A stretch of 64,000 nucleotides of DNA from Comamonas avium (GTDB taxonomy: Bacteria > Pseudomonadota > Gammaproteobacteria > Burkholderiales > Burkholderiaceae_C). A model generated the notes under the pieces. That model searched no databases and was not told where the DNA came from. It saw only the letters and a list, made by a program, of their open reading frames with translations. The stretch covers positions 368,763 to 432,762 of the forward strand of contig NZ_JACSQK010000003.1 in the NCBI RefSeq assembly GCF_014836675.1, given 5' to 3'. Shown piece after piece: positions 16,409-24,962 of this stretch. The stretch's first letter is position 1. The number at the start of each line of letters is the position of its first letter. The translations under genes and the position numbers were made by a program.

Positions 16409-17334
16409 GCAACACCATCATCGTTACAGGCGCTGATCTGGCGCAGCAGGCGCTGGACTTGCTTGCTGGCTACGAGATCATCTACGCCGGCAAGGCTCCC
16501 ACCGAAGAGGATATGGTGGCCTTGTGCAAGCAGTACGACCCCGTTGCCATCATCGTGCGATACGGCAAAGTGAGCGCGCCCATGATGGATGCGGCACCTT
16601 CGCTCAAGGTCATCTCCAAGCACGGCAGTGGCACGGACACCATCGATAAAGTGGCAGCCAAAGAGCGCGGCATCGAGGTGGTGGCCGCCGTAGGCGCAAA
16701 CGCGGCCGCCGTGGCCGAGCAGGCTCTGGCGCTGCTGCTGGCGTGTGCCAAGTCTGTTGTCACGCTGGATTCGCGCATGCATGCAGGCCACTGGGACAAA
16801 GCTGCGCACAAGAGCATGGAGCTGGGTGGCCGCACCATAGGGCTTGTGGGCCTGGGCGCCATCGGCCTGCGCTTTGCCAGGATGGCAGATGCGCTGGGTA
16901 TGCGCGTGATCGGCTTTGATCCGTTTGCCAAAAATTTGCCGGACTATGTGCACAGCGTTAGCCTGGAGACAATCTGGCGCGATGCCGATGCCATCTCGCT
17001 GCACTGTCCCCTGACCGATGAAAACCGCGGCATGCTGAACGCAGCCACGCTGGCACAGTGCAAGCGTGGGGTGATCGTTGTCAACACCGCACGCGGTGGC
17101 CTGATCGACGAAGCAGCGCTGCTGGAGGCCGCTCGCTCGGGTCAGGTGATGTCTGCCGGGTTAGACAGTTTTGCGGTAGAGCCTATGGCAGCAGGCCACC
17201 CATTTCAGGGTGAGAAGAGCTTCGTCCTGTCTCCGCACATCGGTGGTGTGACGCACGATGCCTACGTGAACATGGGCGTTGGCGCCGCGAAGAACTTGCT
17301 ACAGGTGCTGTTGCGTTGTACGGCGGCTGTGTGA
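16405..17334 (+). CDS. D-isomer-specific 2-hydroxyacid dehydrogenase
   Basis: NAD-dependent dehydrogenase of 309 residues, related to phosphoglycerate dehydrogenase and hydroxypyruvate reductase. It shows the Rossmann motif GLVGLGAIGLRFA near residue 147 and the catalytic residues Arg in NTARGGLID, Glu in FAVEP and His in SPHIGGV. The start is GTG at 16405, overlapping the RraA stop and preceded by GAGGGGGAG at 16391-16399; the frame runs upstream inside rraA but not as coding sequence. The coupled pair suggests the dehydrogenase supplies or consumes the 2-oxo acid handled by the RraA aldolase. Confidence 0.88.
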   Translation: MSNTIIVTGADLAQQALDLLAGYEIIYAGKAPTEEDMVALCKQYDPVAIIVRYGKVSAPMMDAAPSLKVISKHGSGTDTIDKVAAKERGIEVVAAVGANAAAVAEQALALLLACAKSVVTLDSRMHAGHWDKAAHKSMELGGRTIGLVGLGAIGLRFARMADALGMRVIGFDPFAKNLPDYVHSVSLETIWRDADAISLHCPLTDENRGMLNAATLAQCKRGVIVVNTARGGLIDEAALLEAARSGQVMSAGLDSFAVEPMAAGHPFQGEKSFVLSPHIGGVTHDAYVNMGVGAAKNLLQVLLRCTAAV

Positions 17335-17536
17335 TTGACCGCTGAAAAATACTCATCAAGGCTGCCAGCCTTACCTGCCTGAGGAAGGTCGGTTGCTTTT
17401 GATGAGGTGGGTTCTTGCCTGATTAAGTGAAGAGTAGGTTGCAGGCTTTGTCACCGCAGGGCTTGCCAATGCAATGGATGTGCTGCCTGCGATGCGTTGA
17501 TGCATGACGCACTGCCGGTGGCAGGCGGTGCTGCCA

Positions 17537-18304
17537 TTAATCCAGTTCCTGAACCCCGCCGCCAGAGACGGTGAGGATCTGGCCGCTGATCCAGCTGGCA
17601 GCAGGCGAGCATAAAAAGAGCGCTGCGTTGGCTATGTCTTGTGGCTCGCCGATGCGACCAATAGGGGTGTGCTTGAGCATCGTTTTCAGGATGTCATCGT
17701 TGAGAACGGATTCAAGCGCATCGGTGCGGGTCGCGCCAGGAGCAATACCGTTGACCCGGATGCCCATCGGCCCGACATCAAATGCAATATTTCGAATCAA
17801 GTGGTTGGTGGCGGCCTTCGATGCGCCATAGGCGGCCATGCGGCGATTCTTGTTTTCACCGGCCATGGAGGTAATGGCCAGCATGGAGCCGCCGCCCGTT
17901 TTCTCCATCTCCGGGGCCGCAAGCTGAGCGAGCCGGAAAAGAGAAAATACGTTCAGATCGAAGGCTCGTCTGAAATCTTGCATGGGCATGTTGAAAGGTT
18001 TGGGACCACCGCCGCCAGCGTTGCTGACCAGGGCGGTCAATCGACCAAAGCGCTGGATCGTTTGATCGATCAGGTTGTCCAGATCTTCTTCGCGTGTGAC
18101 ATCGCAGGCGACAGCCATTGCTTGGCCACCCCGCTCTTGAATGCCTTGGGCCACCGTCGTGGCTGTTTGCAGATGTAGATCACTGACCACTACTGCGGCC
18201 CCCGCTGCTGCAAAGGTTTCTGCAATGGCGCGACCTATGCCGGCCCCCGCACCTGTGACAACGGCAATCTGGTTGTCGAGTCTGAAGTGAGCTGGTTCAT
18301 ACAT
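17537..18304 (-). CDS. Short-chain dehydrogenase/reductase (SDR)
   Basis: A 255-residue classical SDR oxidoreductase. It has the cofactor motif VVTGAGAGIGRA near residue 17, SNAGGGG, the active-site Ser in AITSM, and YGASKAATN with catalytic Tyr and Lys near residue 160. The 7-alpha-hydroxysteroid dehydrogenase-like sequence does not define the substrate. The ATG at 18304 has AGGAG (CTCCT at 18311-18315 on the plus strand) before it; the frame extends further upstream without similarity. It is divergent from a VOC-family gene. Confidence 0.88.
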   Translation of the reverse strand: MYEPAHFRLDNQIAVVTGAGAGIGRAIAETFAAAGAAVVVSDLHLQTATTVAQGIQERGGQAMAVACDVTREEDLDNLIDQTIQRFGRLTALVSNAGGGGPKPFNMPMQDFRRAFDLNVFSLFRLAQLAAPEMEKTGGGSMLAITSMAGENKNRRMAAYGASKAATNHLIRNIAFDVGPMGIRVNGIAPGATRTDALESVLNDDILKTMLKHTPIGRIGEPQDIANAALFLCSPAASWISGQILTVSGGGVQELD

Positions 18305-18443
18305 GGCGGGACTCCTGGGAAGACTGGCTAAGACGGTTGCGTGAACCGCTGGGGTACCTGTGGCAGTATGCAGAAAAGGCAAAAGAACTGCGAGCATCAT
18401 TTTTCACCGGTGATGCACCATTTACTCAAACTTTGGAAGCACC

Positions 18444-18836
18444 ATGAAGCTTGGTTACACCATCGCCTACGTTCCTGACGTAAAAGCGTCCCTGCAGTTT
18501 TTCTCTGACGTTTTTGGTTTTCCAGTGAAATTTCTGCATGAGTCGGAAACATACGGTGAGCTGGCCACTGGCGAGACGACGCTGGCATTTGCCGTGCATG
18601 AGCTGGGTCGCAGCAATTTTCAGGGGGGCTACGTTGCTGCATCAGAGTCAGACAAACCACTGGGTATGGAGCTTGGGCTGGTCACTGAAGATGTTGAAGC
18701 GGCACATGCCCGAGCGATAAAAGCTGGGGCATTGGAGCTTGCAGAGCCGACCAAAAAACCCTGGGGGCAGGTTGTCTCTTATGTTCGATGCCCGGATGGC
18801 ACCTTGGTTGAGCTTTGTACGCCCATCGGTGCGTAA
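18444..18836 (+). CDS. VOC superfamily (glyoxalase/bleomycin-resistance-like) protein
   Basis: A 130-residue vicinal-oxygen-chelate protein built from two beta-alpha-beta-beta-beta units. It opens KLGYTIAYVPDVKASLQFFS, contains GFPVKFL, ELGLVTEDVEAAHARAIKAG and ends RCPDGTLVELCTPIG, the standard pattern. GGAAGC precedes the ATG at 18444. Substrate and metal are unknown. It is divergent from the SDR gene and directly precedes the fdhE remnant. Confidence 0.88.
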   Translation: MKLGYTIAYVPDVKASLQFFSDVFGFPVKFLHESETYGELATGETTLAFAVHELGRSNFQGGYVAASESDKPLGMELGLVTEDVEAAHARAIKAGALELAEPTKKPWGQVVSYVRCPDGTLVELCTPIGA

Positions 18837-18847
18837 ATCATGACTCT

Positions 18848-19311
18848 GAAGAGGCGCTTGCAGTCAACGGCTGCTTGATACTGCCGACACCAGCAGTGCT
18901 GGCGCAGTTGCTACAGCAACAGAATCTGCACCCCAGCTTGCACAGTGCGCTGTTGCAGCAAGCGATAGTGGTTTTGCACCATGCCAGCCAGCGCTAATGT
19001 GACCAGTGGGCAGACGTTTGCTGGCTTTGCTGCGTGGCGATGAAGTGCCGCTAGACAGCGCCGTGCCCAAGGCGGGGGCAGCACAGACTTTGTGGATTGC
19101 GTTGTCTGTGTGCTGGTGTCTGGCGAGTGAAGCAGCGCCCATCAAGGCAGAAAGCTGTGGCGGCTGCCACAGCTATCTCAAGGCTTTTTATCTGCAGGCG
19201 GATCACCAGCTCGAACTGGTGGCCGATGACTTGGCCAGCCTGGCGCTGGACGCGGAGATGGAAGCCCAGGACGTAGCGCGCAGTGGCTTTAATCCGCTGA
19301 TGTTGCCTTGA
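18848..19311 (+). pseudogene. fdhE: fdhE remnant (formate dehydrogenase accessory protein)
   Basis: Broken copy of FdhE, the zinc protein needed to activate formate dehydrogenase. The C-terminal part is unmistakable: IKAESCGGCHSYLKAFY, then VADDLASLALDAEMEAQ and RSGFNPLMLP before a TGA at 19309-19311. Upstream, 18848-18997 in another frame looks like the helical N-terminal domain (LAQLLQQQNLHPSLHSALLQ), ending in a stop, and 19010-19060 keeps a RLLALLRGDEVPLDSAVP-like piece. The central rubredoxin-like Cys pairs are deleted and the frames do not connect, so it is not functional. No fdh structural genes are in the window. Confidence 0.75.
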
Positions 19312-19320
19312 GCTGGTAGC

Positions 19321-19354
19321 GGCGATAGCAGCTATAGAGGTAGCTGCTATCGCC
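19321..19354. repeat. Strong hairpin of the GATAGCAGCTA type
   Basis: Perfect 14-bp stem GGCGATAGCAGCTA / TAGCTGCTATCGCC around a six-base loop, lying just after the fdhE remnant. The AGCAGCTA arm resembles arms of the nested intergenic repeats elsewhere in the window. It may also end transcription toward the convergent GNAT gene, although it lacks a T-run. Confidence 0.65.
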
Positions 19355-19431
19355 GTCCAGCGGTTTTGCGTTTGACGCACCGCGGGATGGCATGCCTAGG
19401 CCCAAGGCCCCGCGTGCAGGCGTTGGGCGGC

Positions 19432-19929
19432 TTACTTGCTGGTGGGGACGGCGCCCGCCAAAGCCTGCAGGGGAGCGCCTGTCAAGCGGTAGCGAATCCA
19501 CTCTGACTGTGGCTTGGCGTCCAGACTGTCGTAGAACTCGATCGACGGCGTGTTCCAGTCCAGCACGCTCCATTCAAAGCGGCCGCAGTCTTTCTCCACA
19601 GCAATGCGCGCCAAGTGTTGCAGCAGGGCCTTGCCCGCGCCTTTGCCGCGTTGCTCGGGGGAGATGTACAGGTCTTCCAGATACAGCCCATGCTGGCCTT
19701 GCCAGGTGGAGTAGTTGAAAAAGTACACGGCAAAACCGACCGGAATGTCACCATCCAGGCAAATCAGTCCAAAGACCTTGGGGTTCTGGCAAAACAGCGT
19801 GCGCTTTACATGCTCAGGGGTGGCCAGTACTTCGTGTTCGGCTTTTTCGTAAATGGCCAGTTCACGCACAAAGTACAAGATCAGATCGGTGTCTTCGGCG
19901 GTAGCGGGGCGGATGGTCAGGGCAGTCAT
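19432..19929 (-). CDS. GNAT-family N-acetyltransferase
   Basis: A 165-residue GNAT acetyltransferase resembling the diamine/spermidine-acetyltransferase-like group. It reads LTIRPATAEDTDLILYFVRE, ELAIYEKAEHEV, and the acetyl-CoA site EDLYISPEQRGKGAGKALL near residue 90, then FEWSVLDWNTPSIEFYDSLD. The ATG at 19929 is chosen because it gives the usual N-terminus; an earlier in-frame ATG at 19950 overlaps the upstream nadM stop. It is the last gene of the NAD-salvage operon on this strand, so it may be co-transcribed without sharing the pathway. Substrate unknown. Confidence 0.87.
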   Translation of the reverse strand: MTALTIRPATAEDTDLILYFVRELAIYEKAEHEVLATPEHVKRTLFCQNPKVFGLICLDGDIPVGFAVYFFNYSTWQGQHGLYLEDLYISPEQRGKGAGKALLQHLARIAVEKDCGRFEWSVLDWNTPSIEFYDSLDAKPQSEWIRYRLTGAPLQALAGAVPTSK

Positions 19930-19946
19930 CAGGTATTGGGGAAAAA

Positions 19947-21020
19947 TCAAGGTAAAGCGGGGATGGGGCCATGGCCCCAGCGTTCAAAGCAGCGGCGCAG
20001 CACGTGGAAGTGGTCTTCAAACATCTGGCTTTCCAAGGCGGCGATGTCATCCACAGGCACCCAGCGCGCGGCGGCAGCGTCGTCACCCGCCTGCACGGCA
20101 GGCAGTGCGGCAAGCGGCAGGTGAAGCATGAATACATGGGTGATGGTGCGCCCGCGCAGGCTGCGCTCGGGGTGGTCAAACACCTCGGTGCCCAGCAATG
20201 CGGCGTGCATGTCGGCGGCGGTCAGCGGCAGGCCGGTTTCTTCATCCAGCTCGCGCAGGCACGACTGCCACAGGGTGTCGTGCGGCTCGACAAAGCCTCC
20301 GGGCAGCGCCCACAGGCCCTGCCCGGGTGCGCGGCCTCGCTGAATGAGCAGTACATGCTCTTTGCAAACCAGCAAACCATCGACTGTGACGAACACCGGC
20401 GGATAGGGCGCGGCAGACCATGCCGCCTTGTAGCCACTGACCATGCGCCATTCTTCACGCATGGCGGTGTAATGGGCCATGGTTTGCCACGTGCGCAGCC
20501 ACGTAGCCACGGCAGCAGGTACCAGGGCGTCAAGCTGCGTCCACATCTGGGCTTGGGTGTGCTCGGCCAGATTCCAGTAAATGTCACGTGTGGGCGTTCC
20601 GTCAAAGGCGCCCTGGCGCGGCAGGCTCAGCAGCGCCCAGTTGGGAAAGCGCGCCAGATAGTTGCTGCTGAGATCTTTGAAGTGGCCCACCAAGGCAATG
20701 CGTGCACCAGCAGGTGCCTGGCTTTGCACGGCGGCAATGACGGCCTGAACCCAGCGGGGTTCGTCGTAATAGTCACGCACCGGCACGCAGCGCACGCGCG
20801 CGGTTTCTTCAGCGCTGAGGCTGGCATGCACCAGCTGCGCACGCTCTTGCCAGGTAAATGGGTTTTTGGGGCTGCGCGCTTGCCAGGCGCTGCCCAGTAC
20901 CACCACCACTTGCTGTGCGGTCTGCAGGGCTTGGCGCAGCAAGGCCAGGTGACCGTTGTGAAAGGGCTGAAAGCGGCCAATCAAAACGGCGGTGTGCGGG
21001 GCATTGTCAGACAGAGGCAT
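19947..21020 (-). CDS. Bifunctional nicotinamide-nucleotide adenylyltransferase / Nudix hydrolase
   Basis: A 357-residue fusion of a NadM-type adenylyltransferase (residues about 1-180) and a Nudix hydrolase (about 200-357). The first domain has GRFQPFHNGHLAL, the nucleotidyltransferase HxGH-type motif, and PTRDIYW. The second has the Nudix box GGFVEPHDTLWQSCLRELDE followed by ETGL. It joins ATP with nicotinamide (or nicotinate) mononucleotide to make the dinucleotide; the Nudix half is thought to act on ADP-ribose in such fusions. It follows pncB on the same strand, consistent with one salvage operon. Confidence 0.92.
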   Translation of the reverse strand: MPLSDNAPHTAVLIGRFQPFHNGHLALLRQALQTAQQVVVVLGSAWQARSPKNPFTWQERAQLVHASLSAEETARVRCVPVRDYYDEPRWVQAVIAAVQSQAPAGARIALVGHFKDLSSNYLARFPNWALLSLPRQGAFDGTPTRDIYWNLAEHTQAQMWTQLDALVPAAVATWLRTWQTMAHYTAMREEWRMVSGYKAAWSAAPYPPVFVTVDGLLVCKEHVLLIQRGRAPGQGLWALPGGFVEPHDTLWQSCLRELDEETGLPLTAADMHAALLGTEVFDHPERSLRGRTITHVFMLHLPLAALPAVQAGDDAAAARWVPVDDIAALESQMFEDHFHVLRRCFERWGHGPIPALP

Positions 21021-21030
21021 AACGAAAAGT

Positions 21031-21120
21031 GAGCGCTTGGCGCTGTTGTTTTAACACTTTCATAGTGTTTTGTATTGAAGATTGTTGATGGGCAGGCGCT
21101 GGCAGCTATATTTTTAAAAA
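21031..21120. repeat. Divergent nested palindromic repeat between pncB and nadM
   Basis: Outer arms GAGCGCTTGGCGCT and GGCGCTGGCAGCTATA enclose an inner hairpin AACACT-TTCAT-AGTGTT. The layout matches the other nested repeats, although the inner stem has a different sequence. It lies inside an apparent operon, so it could modulate or partly uncouple nadM expression. Confidence 0.5.
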
Positions 21121-21121
21121 A

Positions 21122-22318
21122 TCAAATGATGGGATCTGCAATGTCAAACACCTGGCGCAGGTAGGCCAGGTAGGTTTCATCGTCGCACATGGTTTTGCCG
21201 GGTGAGTCAGAAATTTTGGCCACGGGCTGGCCGTTGGCGCGCACCAGCTTCATGACAATGTTCAAGGGCGTCAGGCCCACGTCATTGGTCAGGTTGGTGC
21301 CAATGCCAAAACCCAACTGAATGTGCGGTGCAAAGTAGCGCCACAGCTCCAGGGCTTTTTCCAGATTCAATCCATCCGAAAACACCAGGCGCTTGGTGTG
21401 CGGGTTGATGCGCAGCTTGCGGTAGTGCGCCAAAGCCTGTTCTCCCCAGTCAAACGGGTCTCCGGAGTCGTGGCGCAGGCCGTCAAACAACTTGGCAAAG
21501 TACAGGTCAAAGTCCTGCAAAAAGGCGTGCATGCCCACGGTGTCGGTCAACGCAATACCCAGGTCGCCCCGGTACTCCTGCACCCAGTCTTCCAGTGCAG
21601 CTTTTTGAAAGTCGCGCAGCCGCACGCCCAGAGACTGAAAGCTTTGCAGGTACTCATGCGCCATGGTGCCAATGGGCACGATGCCCAGCTCTTTGGCCAG
21701 CAGCACGCTGGAGGTGCCTTTGAACCACTGCGGCACCTTGTCGGTGAGTGTGGTGACCACTTCACGGTGCCAGGGCTCCGAGAAGCGGCGGCGCATGCCG
21801 AAGTCGGACAGCTCAAATGGGTGGGCCAAGATGGGTTCGTATTTGAGGGCGTGCAACTGCTCAATTTTGGCCTGCAGGCGATGGCGGCCTTCGTCCAGCG
21901 TGTCAGGGGTTTGCAGACGGCGAAAGTACAGCTCATTGATGATGGCCAGCACATGGATCTCAAAGCCCATCACATGCACTTGGGGGCCATGGGCTTCAAT
22001 CGACAGGCCGCCTTGCGGGGTGGTCCTGACCTGCACAAAGTTGCGCTGAAACTGGAACAGGCGCAGAAAATCGACAAAGTCGCTCTTGATGTAACGCAGG
22101 CTGGCCAGATACTCCAGCTCATCCTTGGTAAAGCGCAGGCTGCACAGGTGGTCCAGCTCTGCGTTGACTTCATCCTCCAGCAACGCCAGCGGGTAGGCCG
22201 TGGCATTGCGGCAGGCAAAACGGTATTCGGCCTGCGTTTGCGGGTGGCGGTGCAGCATGGCCTGCCACATGGTGAACTTGTAGAGGTCAGTGTCGAGCAG
22301 GCTGACAATGATGGGCAT
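21122..22318 (-). CDS. pncB: Nicotinate phosphoribosyltransferase
   Basis: A 398-residue enzyme that joins nicotinate to PRPP, using ATP, to give nicotinate mononucleotide in the Preiss-Handler route. It begins [20 protein letters not shown], with the YKFTM motif of bacterial PncB, and contains [15 protein letters not shown] near residue 222 with the phosphorylated His, [19 protein letters not shown] and [10 protein letters not shown]. The ATG at 22318 has GGAG upstream. It is 25 bp downstream of a nicotinamidase-like gene, which supplies its substrate, and is followed by the NadM-Nudix gene. Confidence 0.95.
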   Translation of the reverse strand: MPIIVSLLDTDLYKFTMWQAMLHRHPQTQAEYRFACRNATAYPLALLEDEVNAELDHLCSLRFTKDELEYLASLRYIKSDFVDFLRLFQFQRNFVQVRTTPQGGLSIEAHGPQVHVMGFEIHVLAIINELYFRRLQTPDTLDEGRHRLQAKIEQLHALKYEPILAHPFELSDFGMRRRFSEPWHREVVTTLTDKVPQWFKGTSSVLLAKELGIVPIGTMAHEYLQSFQSLGVRLRDFQKAALEDWVQEYRGDLGIALTDTVGMHAFLQDFDLYFAKLFDGLRHDSGDPFDWGEQALAHYRKLRINPHTKRLVFSDGLNLEKALELWRYFAPHIQLGFGIGTNLTNDVGLTPLNIVMKLVRANGQPVAKISDSPGKTMCDDETYLAYLRQVFDIADPII

Positions 22319-22343
22319 GCGGGGGGGCTCCGTAGAAATCTGT

Positions 22344-23171
22344 TTACAACGCCAGTGCGGCGGTGCTGCAAAGCTGCACACCCGCACTGTGCATGCGTTG
22401 CAAGAAAGCATGGTGCTGGTCATCAAAGCCGTGAACAGGGCTCATGGCATCGGTCAGCAGCACGATGCGCTGGGCAAAATCATCGGGTGCGTGTTCTAGC
22501 AAATGCTCCATCGTGGCGCGCACGCAGTGGCTGCTGGCCTCTCCCGCTACCACCAGGCGCTGCGCTTGCAGCAGGCTGGAAAGAAGAGGGCGGTTAAGAC
22601 AGGTTTCTGGCGCGAGCGGATCGGGCACTTCGGCTTCTAGAGCGCTGTAGTGCTCGGTCCATGGATTCGTGCCTTTGAAGACGTTGAGCACCGCGCGCTG
22701 TCTCTGGTGCTGCCATTGCTGGCAGGCCTTCAGTACATCGGCATGTACGCCATGGCCCCAACTGCCAATTTCGCAGTGCACGGGCCACACCATGAGTGTG
22801 TATCGGCCTCTGGCCTCCAGTGCATCCATATAGGCCAGCGCGCGTGCAAGGTGCACAGGCTCGCGTGGCAGGAACACCCCCTGGCGCACCTGGGCAGCAG
22901 TCAGAGCGGTAAACGGTGCCACGGCGCTGCCATCTGCTTGCTGCCAGAACGTGGGGTGGGCAACGTCAAATGCCTGGTGCGAATCCAGTGTGATGCTGAT
23001 GTGATCGATGCGAGTGCTGAACTGAAGCAGCCAGTGAGCAAGACGCTGCATGTCTGCATGGGCACCGGGTACGGGCAGTGAAGGGCGTAAATCCCCGCAG
23101 CAATAGGCAGCAGGCAGATCACAAAAATCATTTTGTGGATCAATCAGTAGCAGCTGGGTGGCAAGCGTCAT
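22344..23171 (-). CDS. Nicotinamidase-like cysteine hydrolase (isochorismatase superfamily)
   Basis: A 275-residue member of the cysteine-hydrolase fold. It has the Asp in [10 protein letters not shown], a metal-site-like [32 protein letters not shown], the Lys in [13 protein letters not shown], and the nucleophile in [12 protein letters not shown]. These positions match nicotinamidases, which hydrolyse nicotinamide to nicotinate. It is longer than PncA of E. coli (about 213 aa) because of insertions. The ATG at 23171 fits the family start although its ribosome site is weak. Directly upstream of pncB, so nicotinamide deamidation is the likely role. Confidence 0.82.
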   Translation of the reverse strand: MTLATQLLLIDPQNDFCDLPAAYCCGDLRPSLPVPGAHADMQRLAHWLLQFSTRIDHISITLDSHQAFDVAHPTFWQQADGSAVAPFTALTAAQVRQGVFLPREPVHLARALAYMDALEARGRYTLMVWPVHCEIGSWGHGVHADVLKACQQWQHQRQRAVLNVFKGTNPWTEHYSALEAEVPDPLAPETCLNRPLLSSLLQAQRLVVAGEASSHCVRATMEHLLEHAPDDFAQRIVLLTDAMSPVHGFDDQHHAFLQRMHSAGVQLCSTAALAL

Positions 23172-23233
23172 GGCAATGGCACAAGGATGAGATGGCCTCG
23201 AGTGTAGAAGCTTGCACTGCAACAGCCCATGAA

Positions 23234-23255
23234 AAAGGCTGCTTGCGCAGCCTTT
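23234..23255 (-). terminator. Terminator downstream of the DUF1328 gene
   Basis: Stem AAAGGCTGC / GCAGCCTTT around TTGC. It lies between the end of the DUF1328 gene (23278) and the start of the nicotinamidase gene, and has an A-run (T-run on the minus strand) for minus-strand transcripts. Confidence 0.8.
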
Positions 23256-23277
23256 ACGGCAAACAGCGATTGCCTGT

Positions 23278-23463
23278 TTATTTCATGATTTTGCGTGCTG
23301 CGCCCACTCCCAGCGCGGCCAAAACGACAAAGACCACGGCCAGGATCAGGAACAGGATGAATAAAATTTTGGCAATACCTGCTGCGCCTGCTGCGATGCC
23401 CGTGAATCCAAACAGGCCTGCAATCAGGGAGATGATGGCAAAGATGATGGCGTACTTCAGCAT
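23278..23463 (-). CDS. DUF1328 family small membrane protein
   Basis: A 61-residue protein of the DUF1328/UPF0391 (YtjA) family, with two hydrophobic helices: [20 protein letters not shown] and [20 protein letters not shown]. These small proteins are widespread and often stress-linked, without known function. The ATG at 23463 begins MLKYAIIF, the canonical start, and GAGGAAAC precedes it. It is a single-gene unit followed by the hairpin at 23234-23255. Confidence 0.9.
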   Translation of the reverse strand: MLKYAIIFAIISLIAGLFGFTGIAAGAAGIAKILFILFLILAVVFVVLAALGVGAARKIMK

Positions 23464-23600
23464 GTCCGTTTCCTCTATGTGTTGAGCACCTGTGTTGGTG
23501 CTTGGTGTCACCGTAGGCTGACAAGGCCGTTCTGTGCGTCGGCAAGCCATGTTTCACTGTGTAGGCCTGTTGCGTGCAGTGCATGTCTGCCAGACATGAA

Positions 23601-23623
23601 AAAGCCCGCACAAGGCGGGCTTT
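23601..23623 (-). terminator. Terminator downstream of metK
   Basis: Stem AAAGCCCGC / GCGGGCTTT around ACAAG, with a run of As at its left end that is a T-run for the minus strand. It follows the metK stop by about 30 bp. Confidence 0.85.
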
Positions 23624-23651
23624 GTGGGCAGGAATGCGCGGGCGCGCTGAA

Positions 23652-24836
23652 TTACTTCAGGCCGGCAGCCGCACGCAGCACGGCGGACTTGTCGGTGCGC
23701 TCCCAGGTGAACTCGGGCTCTTCACGGCCAAAGTGGCCGTATGCCGCCGTCTTGCTGTAGATGGGGCGCAGCAAGTCCAGCATTTCGATGATGCCCTTGG
23801 GGCGCAGGTCAAAGTGCGCAGCCACCAGCTTGGCGATCTCTGCATCAGGGATAACGCCGGTGCCTTCGGTGTACACCGTGATGTTCATGGGGCGGGCCAC
23901 GCCAATCGCGTAGGCCACCTGCACCTGGCACTGGCGCGCCAGACCGGCAGCCACCACGTTCTTGGCAACATAGCGTGCCGCGTAGGCGGCCGAGCGGTCT
24001 ACCTTGCTGGGGTCCTTGCCGGAGAAGGCGCCACCACCGTGGGGGCAAGCGCCGCCGTAGGTGTCGACAATGATCTTGCGACCTGTCAAGCCGCAGTCAC
24101 CTTGCGGGCCACCGACCACGAAACGGCCAGTGGGGTTGATCAGGTACTTGGTGTCTTGCAGCCACTCTTTGGGCAGCACAGGCTTGATGATTTCTTCAAT
24201 GATGGCTTCGGTGAACGATGCCTTCATTTTGGTGGCCGACTCGGACTGGTCAGGGCTGTGCTGGGTCGACAGCACCACGGTGTCAATGCTGTGGGGCTTG
24301 CCATCCACATAGCGCATGGTCACCTGGCTCTTGGCGTCAGGGCGCAGGAAAGGCAGACGGCCATCCTTGCGCAGCTGGGCCTGACGCTCCATCAGGCGGT
24401 GGGCGTAGTAGATGGGAGCGGGCATCAGCTCCGGGGTCTCGTCGCACGCATAGCCAAACATCAGGCCCTGGTCGCCCGCGCCAATGTTCAACTCGTCGTC
24501 GCTGGCTTTGTCCACGCCTTGGGCGATGTCCTGGCTTTGCTTGTCGTAAGCCACCAAGACGGCGCAGCCCTTGTAGTCAATGCCGTAGTCAGTGTTGTCG
24601 TAGCCAATGCGCTTGATGGTGTCGCGGGCTACCTGGATGTAGTCCACGTTGGCGCCGGTAGTGATTTCACCCGCCAATACCACCAGACCGGTGTTGGTCA
24701 GCGTTTCGGCTGCCACACGGCTGTGGGGGTCTTGGGTGAAAATAGCGTCCAGAATTGCGTCGGAAATCTGATCCGCTACCTTGTCGGGGTGGCCTTCTGA
24801 GACCGATTCCGAGGTAAAAAGAAAGTCGTTCGCCAT
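23652..24836 (-). CDS. metK: S-adenosylmethionine synthetase
   Basis: A 394-residue enzyme that makes S-adenosylmethionine from ATP and methionine; cytosolic and essential in most bacteria. It starts [20 protein letters not shown] and has [14 protein letters not shown] near residue 118 and the second signature [20 protein letters not shown] near residue 260. The length is normal. It is divergent from the LpxL-type acyltransferase genes with a 126-bp gap. I did not find a recognisable SAM or SAH riboswitch in its short leader. Confidence 0.98.
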   Translation of the reverse strand: MANDFLFTSESVSEGHPDKVADQISDAILDAIFTQDPHSRVAAETLTNTGLVVLAGEITTGANVDYIQVARDTIKRIGYDNTDYGIDYKGCAVLVAYDKQSQDIAQGVDKASDDELNIGAGDQGLMFGYACDETPELMPAPIYYAHRLMERQAQLRKDGRLPFLRPDAKSQVTMRYVDGKPHSIDTVVLSTQHSPDQSESATKMKASFTEAIIEEIIKPVLPKEWLQDTKYLINPTGRFVVGGPQGDCGLTGRKIIVDTYGGACPHGGGAFSGKDPSKVDRSAAYAARYVAKNVVAAGLARQCQVQVAYAIGVARPMNITVYTEGTGVIPDAEIAKLVAAHFDLRPKGIIEMLDLLRPIYSKTAAYGHFGREEPEFTWERTDKSAVLRAAAGLK

Positions 24837-24962
24837 TGAATAAACTCCGAGATTGGTTCATTGCGTTGCCGCGGCCAACTGGAGTCGGGCGAACGCTTTA
24901 GCAGTTTTGTTTTATGTCGCCCTGCAAGTTGCTCTGTTAACTCGGCGACAACTTGAATTGTA

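Noticed and set aside
24837..24962. Possible SAM or SAH riboswitch before metK
   Set aside because: The leader is short and I could not trace a conserved riboswitch core; a covariance search would be needed.
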